A stretch of DNA of 64,000 nt from Phycisphaerae bacterium (lineage in GTDB: Bacteria > Planctomycetota > Phycisphaerae > UBA1845 > Fen-1342): assembly GCA_028277645.1 (NCBI GenBank), contig JANQFV010000005.1, positions 1 through 64,000 of the forward strand, written 5' to 3'. Below are positions 60,696-64,000 of the stretch, piece by piece (the stretch's first letter is position 1; each line of letters starts with the position of its first letter). Made by a program: the position numbers and the translations under genes. Below the pieces are notes generated by a model, which saw nothing but the letters and a program-made list of their open reading frames with translations, ran no database searches and was not told the DNA's origin.

Positions 60696-62081
60696 GTGAC
60701 AGAGCATGACCTGATCGTTATTGGCTCCGGCCCCGGCGGCTACGTCGCCGCGATTCGCGCCGCACAACTCGGCCTGAATACGGCTTGCGTGGAGCGTGAG
60801 CCAGCCCTTGGCGGCACCTGCCTGCGCGTAGGTTGTATTCCGAGCAAGGCGCTGCTGGAATCGTCTGAGCACTTCGCGGCCGCCCGCGCGTCCCTGGCGA
60901 AACACGGGGTGAAATGCGGCAACGTCACGCTTGACCTGCCGACGATGCTGGTCCGCAAGGACAAGATCGTCGACGGCCTCACCGGCGGGATCGCGGCGCT
61001 ATTCAAGAAGAACAAGGTCACGCGGTACGCGGGCCACGGCCGGATCGCAGGTCCGAGCCGTGTCGAGGTCGAAGGCGAGGCCGGCAAGAGCGAGTTGCGG
61101 GCGAAGCACATCATCATCGCGACTGGCAGTAAGTCGGCGCCGTTGAAGGGTGTCGAGCCGGATGGCGATCGAATCGGCACCAGCACGGAAGCGTTGGCGT
61201 ACGACGCGGTGCCGAAGCACCTGGTCGTCATCGGGGCGGGTTTCATCGGGCTCGAACTCGGCTCAGTCTGGCGGCGGCTGGGCGCAGACGTGACCGTGCT
61301 TGAGTACCTTGACCGGATTCTTCCCGGTGTGGATACAGAGATCGCCAACGAGGCCCTGAAACTCTACAAGCGTCAGGGACTCAAGTTCCAGTTGGGCTGT
61401 CGCGTGACGCGCGCGTCGGTCAAGGGCAAGCAATGCACCGTCCAATATGAAGGTGGCGAGCCGATCACGTGCGACCGAGTCCTGCTGGCAGTCGGACGCG
61501 TACCCAACACAGACGATCTAGGGCTGGACATCGTCGGCATCCAACTCGACGAGCGCGGACGTGTTCCAGTAGATGAGCACTTTCGGACCAGCGCGAACAA
61601 TGTCTATGCGATCGGCGACGTAATTCGCGGACCAATGCTCGCACACAAAGCCGAGGATGAAGGCGTTGCTTGTGTGGAGCGGATCGTTACGGGCTATAGC
61701 CACGTGAACTACGACGCGATCCCCGGCGTCGTGTACACTGAGCCAGAAATTGCGACGGTCGGCAAGACCGAGGAACAGCTCAAGGACGCGGGCACGAAGT
61801 ATCGCAAGGGCCTATTCTTCTTCCGCGGCAACGGTCGCGCCCGAGCCCTCGATCACGTTGACGGCAAGGTCAAAGTGCTCGCCGATGCAAAGACCGATCG
61901 CATTCTCGGTGTACACATCATTGGGCCCCGCGCGGGCGATCTGGTCGTGGAAGCCGTGGCAGCCATCGAGTTCGGTGCCAGCAGCGAAGACCTAGCCCGC
62001 TGCTGCCACGCGCATCCGACGCTCGCAGAGTGCGTGAAGGAGGCCGCCCTCGCCGTCGACGGCCGTGCGATTCACGCCTGA
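60696..62081 (+). CDS. lpdA: Dihydrolipoamide dehydrogenase (E3)
   Basis: A 461-residue flavoprotein that re-oxidises lipoamide of E2 proteins and makes NADH. The FAD motif VIGSGPGGYVAAIRAAQLG is near the N-terminus, the redox disulfide is C42/C47 in GGTCLRVGCIPSK, the NAD motif is VIGAGFIGLELGSVW, and the acid-base His lies in HAHPTLAE (H440). It is the likely E3 for the SucA-SucB pair 5 kb upstream. A GTG after GGGAGCG is the start. The 3' end overlaps the convergent methyltransferase gene by ten bases. Confidence 0.96.
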   Translation: MTEHDLIVIGSGPGGYVAAIRAAQLGLNTACVEREPALGGTCLRVGCIPSKALLESSEHFAAARASLAKHGVKCGNVTLDLPTMLVRKDKIVDGLTGGIAALFKKNKVTRYAGHGRIAGPSRVEVEGEAGKSELRAKHIIIATGSKSAPLKGVEPDGDRIGTSTEALAYDAVPKHLVVIGAGFIGLELGSVWRRLGADVTVLEYLDRILPGVDTEIANEALKLYKRQGLKFQLGCRVTRASVKGKQCTVQYEGGEPITCDRVLLAVGRVPNTDDLGLDIVGIQLDERGRVPVDEHFRTSANNVYAIGDVIRGPMLAHKAEDEGVACVERIVTGYSHVNYDAIPGVVYTEPEIATVGKTEEQLKDAGTKYRKGLFFFRGNGRARALDHVDGKVKVLADAKTDRILGVHIIGPRAGDLVVEAVAAIEFGASSEDLARCCHAHPTLAECVKEAALAVDGRAIHA

Positions 62082-63094
62082 GCCGGCCGCTCCGCCCTGG
62101 CGCGAGCCGTATGCGAGCCATCGGCGCGCCAATCCTCTGTATACACACGCAGCACGAAGCCACTGAGCAGCTCGCGCAGCTCACCCGGGCGCAAGGCACG
62201 CGCATCACTCGTCGGCTTGCCGTGCTTTGCGCGATGCGTGGTCGTGAACGTTTCGCCGACGAATGCGCCGCCTGGTGCGATCCACTGGCGTAGACGCGCG
62301 AACAGCGGGCGGTGCAGGTAGCGAAAGCACGTTACGAGTTCATAGCTGGCTGACACACAGTCTGGATCACGCTCGATATCGCCGACGAGCCACGTGATCG
62401 GCTGGATCGCAGGCTGGCACACGTCCGCTAACGTTCGAGCGCGATCTATCGCATCCGGCAGAATGTCGATCGCAGTCACGTCCCACCCGCACGCTGCGAG
62501 GTAGACGGCCTCGCGACCGGTGCCGCAGGCGAGATCCAGCGCGCGCCCCGGCTCAAGCTCATCCACGACCTCGGCCAGCCACGCGTTTGGCCGCCAGAGG
62601 ATGCCGACCTGACTGTCTCCGGAATCAGTCTCAGGCGTGGAGGTGCGCACGGCGCGTCGGTCGCGCGCTGCGAGCCAGGAGACAACTTCTGACACGAGCA
62701 CCTCAGGGCCGACGACTCCGATCACCGAGTCGCGCGGCGGTAGCTCGTGCATGCGCTGGGGGAGTTCGGCGAACGGAATGTTGACGGCGGCGGCGATCGG
62801 GCCCAAGGCTGCGTCCGCGGCGGGACGCGGATCCAGTAGTTCGCGCAGCGCCAAGCGCGAGCGGCCGTGTCTGTGCGTCGCGGGCAAGGAGTCGGGCCCT
62901 ATAACGAAATCCACGTGTCGGCGATCGCCAGGCTCAGCCGGATTGTCTCCAGGACGGCCTGGCAGGTGCTCGCGAACAGCGTTCCGGTCGAAGCCAGAAT
63001 CAGTGCCGTCCAGCGGATGCGGGAGATGCGCATACGAGTCTCCAGATTCGAGCATGTACGCCCAAATCATCGTATCGAATGGGCACAGTGACAT
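62072..63094 (-). CDS. Rhodanese-like / SAM methyltransferase fusion
   Basis: A protein of up to 340 residues. The C-terminal ~190 residues are a class I methyltransferase (RALDLACGTGREAVYLAACG, then VTAIDILPDAIDRA and YELVTCFRYLHRPLF), resembling TehB/tellurite-resistance type enzymes. The preceding ~90 residues (RLALRELLDPRPAADAALG, VNIPFAELPQRMHELPP) look like a rhodanese domain, but the catalytic CxxGxR loop reads GVVGPEVL, so sulfur transfer is not expected. The first ~60 residues have no recognisable fold and the start is uncertain; a GTG near residue 61 could also open the gene. It overlaps lpdA tail to tail. The substrate is unknown. Confidence 0.75.
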   Translation of the reverse strand: MSLCPFDTMIWAYMLESGDSYAHLPHPLDGTDSGFDRNAVREHLPGRPGDNPAEPGDRRHVDFVIGPDSLPATHRHGRSRLALRELLDPRPAADAALGPIAAAVNIPFAELPQRMHELPPRDSVIGVVGPEVLVSEVVSWLAARDRRAVRTSTPETDSGDSQVGILWRPNAWLAEVVDELEPGRALDLACGTGREAVYLAACGWDVTAIDILPDAIDRARTLADVCQPAIQPITWLVGDIERDPDCVSASYELVTCFRYLHRPLFARLRQWIAPGGAFVGETFTTTHRAKHGKPTSDARALRPGELRELLSGFVLRVYTEDWRADGSHTARARAERPAQA

Positions 63095-63209
63095 TCAAGC
63101 ACATGCGTAGGGGCGAACTGTGCGATCATGCCTGCGTACGCATAATGACGTGGTTTGACCCTTGCCAACGCGCGGACTAGGCTTATCCGCTCGACCTGAA
63201 GGCTGGACC

Positions 63210-64000
63210 GTGGGAGATACCAACGCCGTGCCCGACAAGACCACCAGCGTGGAGCCCAGCTACGCCCCTGCCCCCTCGCACCGGCGCCAGGGGCGTGAAA
63301 CGTGGTATGAGCAGTTCGCGTCGTTCGTGGGATTTTTCGTCTACCTGTTGATTCTCAAGACGTTCTTCCTGCCGCTGTTCATCATTCCCACGGGGTCGAT
63401 GGCCGAGACACTGTACGGTGCACACGCCATCTACACCTGCCCGAATTGCGGCGTTGAGTATCCGATCGGCTGGCAACCGCAAGGTGTGCCGCTGCACGGA
63501 CCCTACCAACCCGTCGCGCAGTGCCCGAACTGTCGGTGGCGCGTCTATCACGGGAACCCGACGCAACTCGACAGTCGCCGCGCACGGCCCGACGAGATCA
63601 TCGATCAGAGCATGCGGGCGATCGACGGCGATCGCATCTTCGTGCACGGCTGGCCGTTTGACGGGATGTTCGCGGGCGTGCGCGATGTTGAGCCCGATCG
63701 CTGGGACGTGGTGGTGTTCAAGGTCCCGACCGACGGCGAGACGAACTACATCAAGCGGCTGATCGGCAAGCCCAACGAGAAGATCGAAATCATCAACGGT
63801 GACATCTTCGTCAACGATGAGATCGCGACGAAGCCGGCGCACGTGCAGGCGCCGTTGTGGTTTCGCTACTACGACCACGATTACCCGCCCACGGAGGCGG
63901 CGGGTCAGGCAGCCTACCATCCGCGGTGGGGCCCTCTGCAAGCCAACAGCCCGTGGACGGACTGCGATACGCGGCAGGTCACATTTGACGGACTCGATTC
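63210..64000 (+). CDS. lepB: Signal peptidase I with inserted zinc ribbon, 3' partial
   Basis: The frame is open to the window end; 263 residues are visible. A membrane anchor (FVGFFVYLLILKTFFLPLF) precedes the catalytic Ser63 in IIPTGSMAETL, and the catalytic Lys182 lies in NYIKRLIGKPNE, both in the standard S26 family pattern. Between them, residues ~72-125 carry two CPNC pairs (C77/C80 and C105/C108), a zinc-ribbon-like insert absent from textbook LepB. GTG 63210 is the probable start; a GTG at 63228 is an alternative. The enzyme cleaves signal peptides of exported proteins such as those encoded in this window. Confidence 0.9.
   Translation, partial: MGDTNAVPDKTTSVEPSYAPAPSHRRQGRETWYEQFASFVGFFVYLLILKTFFLPLFIIPTGSMAETLYGAHAIYTCPNCGVEYPIGWQPQGVPLHGPYQPVAQCPNCRWRVYHGNPTQLDSRRARPDEIIDQSMRAIDGDRIFVHGWPFDGMFAGVRDVEPDRWDVVVFKVPTDGETNYIKRLIGKPNEKIEIINGDIFVNDEIATKPAHVQAPLWFRYYDHDYPPTEAAGQAAYHPRWGPLQANSPWTDCDTRQVTFDGLD

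Noticed and set aside
1-64000. tRNA, rRNA, prophage and transposase genes
   Set aside because: None was recognised when scanning the intergenic regions and proteins; a covariance search was not possible, so a tRNA in a gap cannot be fully excluded.

Overview
The window reads as a piece of chromosome from a Planctomycetota bacterium, probably close to Phycisphaerae. The basis is high GC content, PEP-CTERM and dockerin-type secreted proteins, a 2012-residue secreted protein built of GACC and DCNxNGIPDxC repeats, zinc-ribbon proteins with a CPxCGYxLxGLPExRCPEC signature, tandem TPR/sulfatase-like lipoproteins, an SUI1/eIF1-like factor and a signal peptidase I with an inserted zinc ribbon. This is inference from protein style; no rRNA or tRNA is present to fix the taxonomy. 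I saw no phage, no transposase and no CRISPR array.

Layout. 1-8060: metal efflux (CDF, cut by the window start), an OPT peptide/metal-chelate transporter, a POT-like MFS protein with a large soluble insert, an alkaline-phosphatase-superfamily lipoprotein and an SUI1 protein. A 122-bp MITE-like element lies just upstream of the lipoprotein start. 8190-14640: a complete SUF iron-sulfur assembly operon, sufR-B-C-D-S-U-sufT-like, behind a perfect 10+10 palindrome. 14640-18860: a photolyase, an SDR-DUF2867 protein and a 40-codon DUF378-like fragment, divergent from a CarH/LitR-type MerR regulator. The two divergent genes appear to lack their 5' parts at the same place. 18860-29389 (minus strand): an operon of an exported TldD/TldE-like pair, two tandem sulfatase-like TPR lipoproteins and a DUF1611 protein, followed by a GH130 protein. 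29511-31888: a zinc-ribbon protein, a YjbQ-family protein and an acyl-CoA dehydrogenase.

32033-41137: a sigma-54-type promoter followed by hypC-D-E-A-B, hoxF-U-Y-H, the protease hoxW and a stand-alone receiver domain. Together they encode an NAD-linked group 3d [NiFe] hydrogenase with most of its maturation set; hypF is not in the window. 41256-49447 (minus strand): three secreted proteins, namely a dockerin-bearing beta-propeller, a cohesin-like PEP-CTERM protein and the 2012-residue repeat protein.

49448-64000: a GT-C membrane glycosyltransferase, 2-oxoglutarate dehydrogenase E1 and E2 (sucA, sucB), a zinc-ribbon membrane protein, a family C69 peptidase, a secreted dockerin-metallophosphoesterase, lipoamide dehydrogenase (the E3 partner of sucAB), a rhodanese-like/methyltransferase protein and the 5' part of lepB.

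Functionally the window joins central carbon metabolism (the 2-oxoglutarate dehydrogenase complex), NAD-coupled hydrogen metabolism, Fe-S assembly that would serve the many clusters of the hydrogenase, peptide uptake and turnover, a light/DNA-repair module and a large secreted repertoire. The least explained parts are the exported TldD/TldE plus sulfatase-TPR operon, the damaged or rebuilt CarH-like locus, the MFS insert domain and the cohesin/dockerin-like neighbours.
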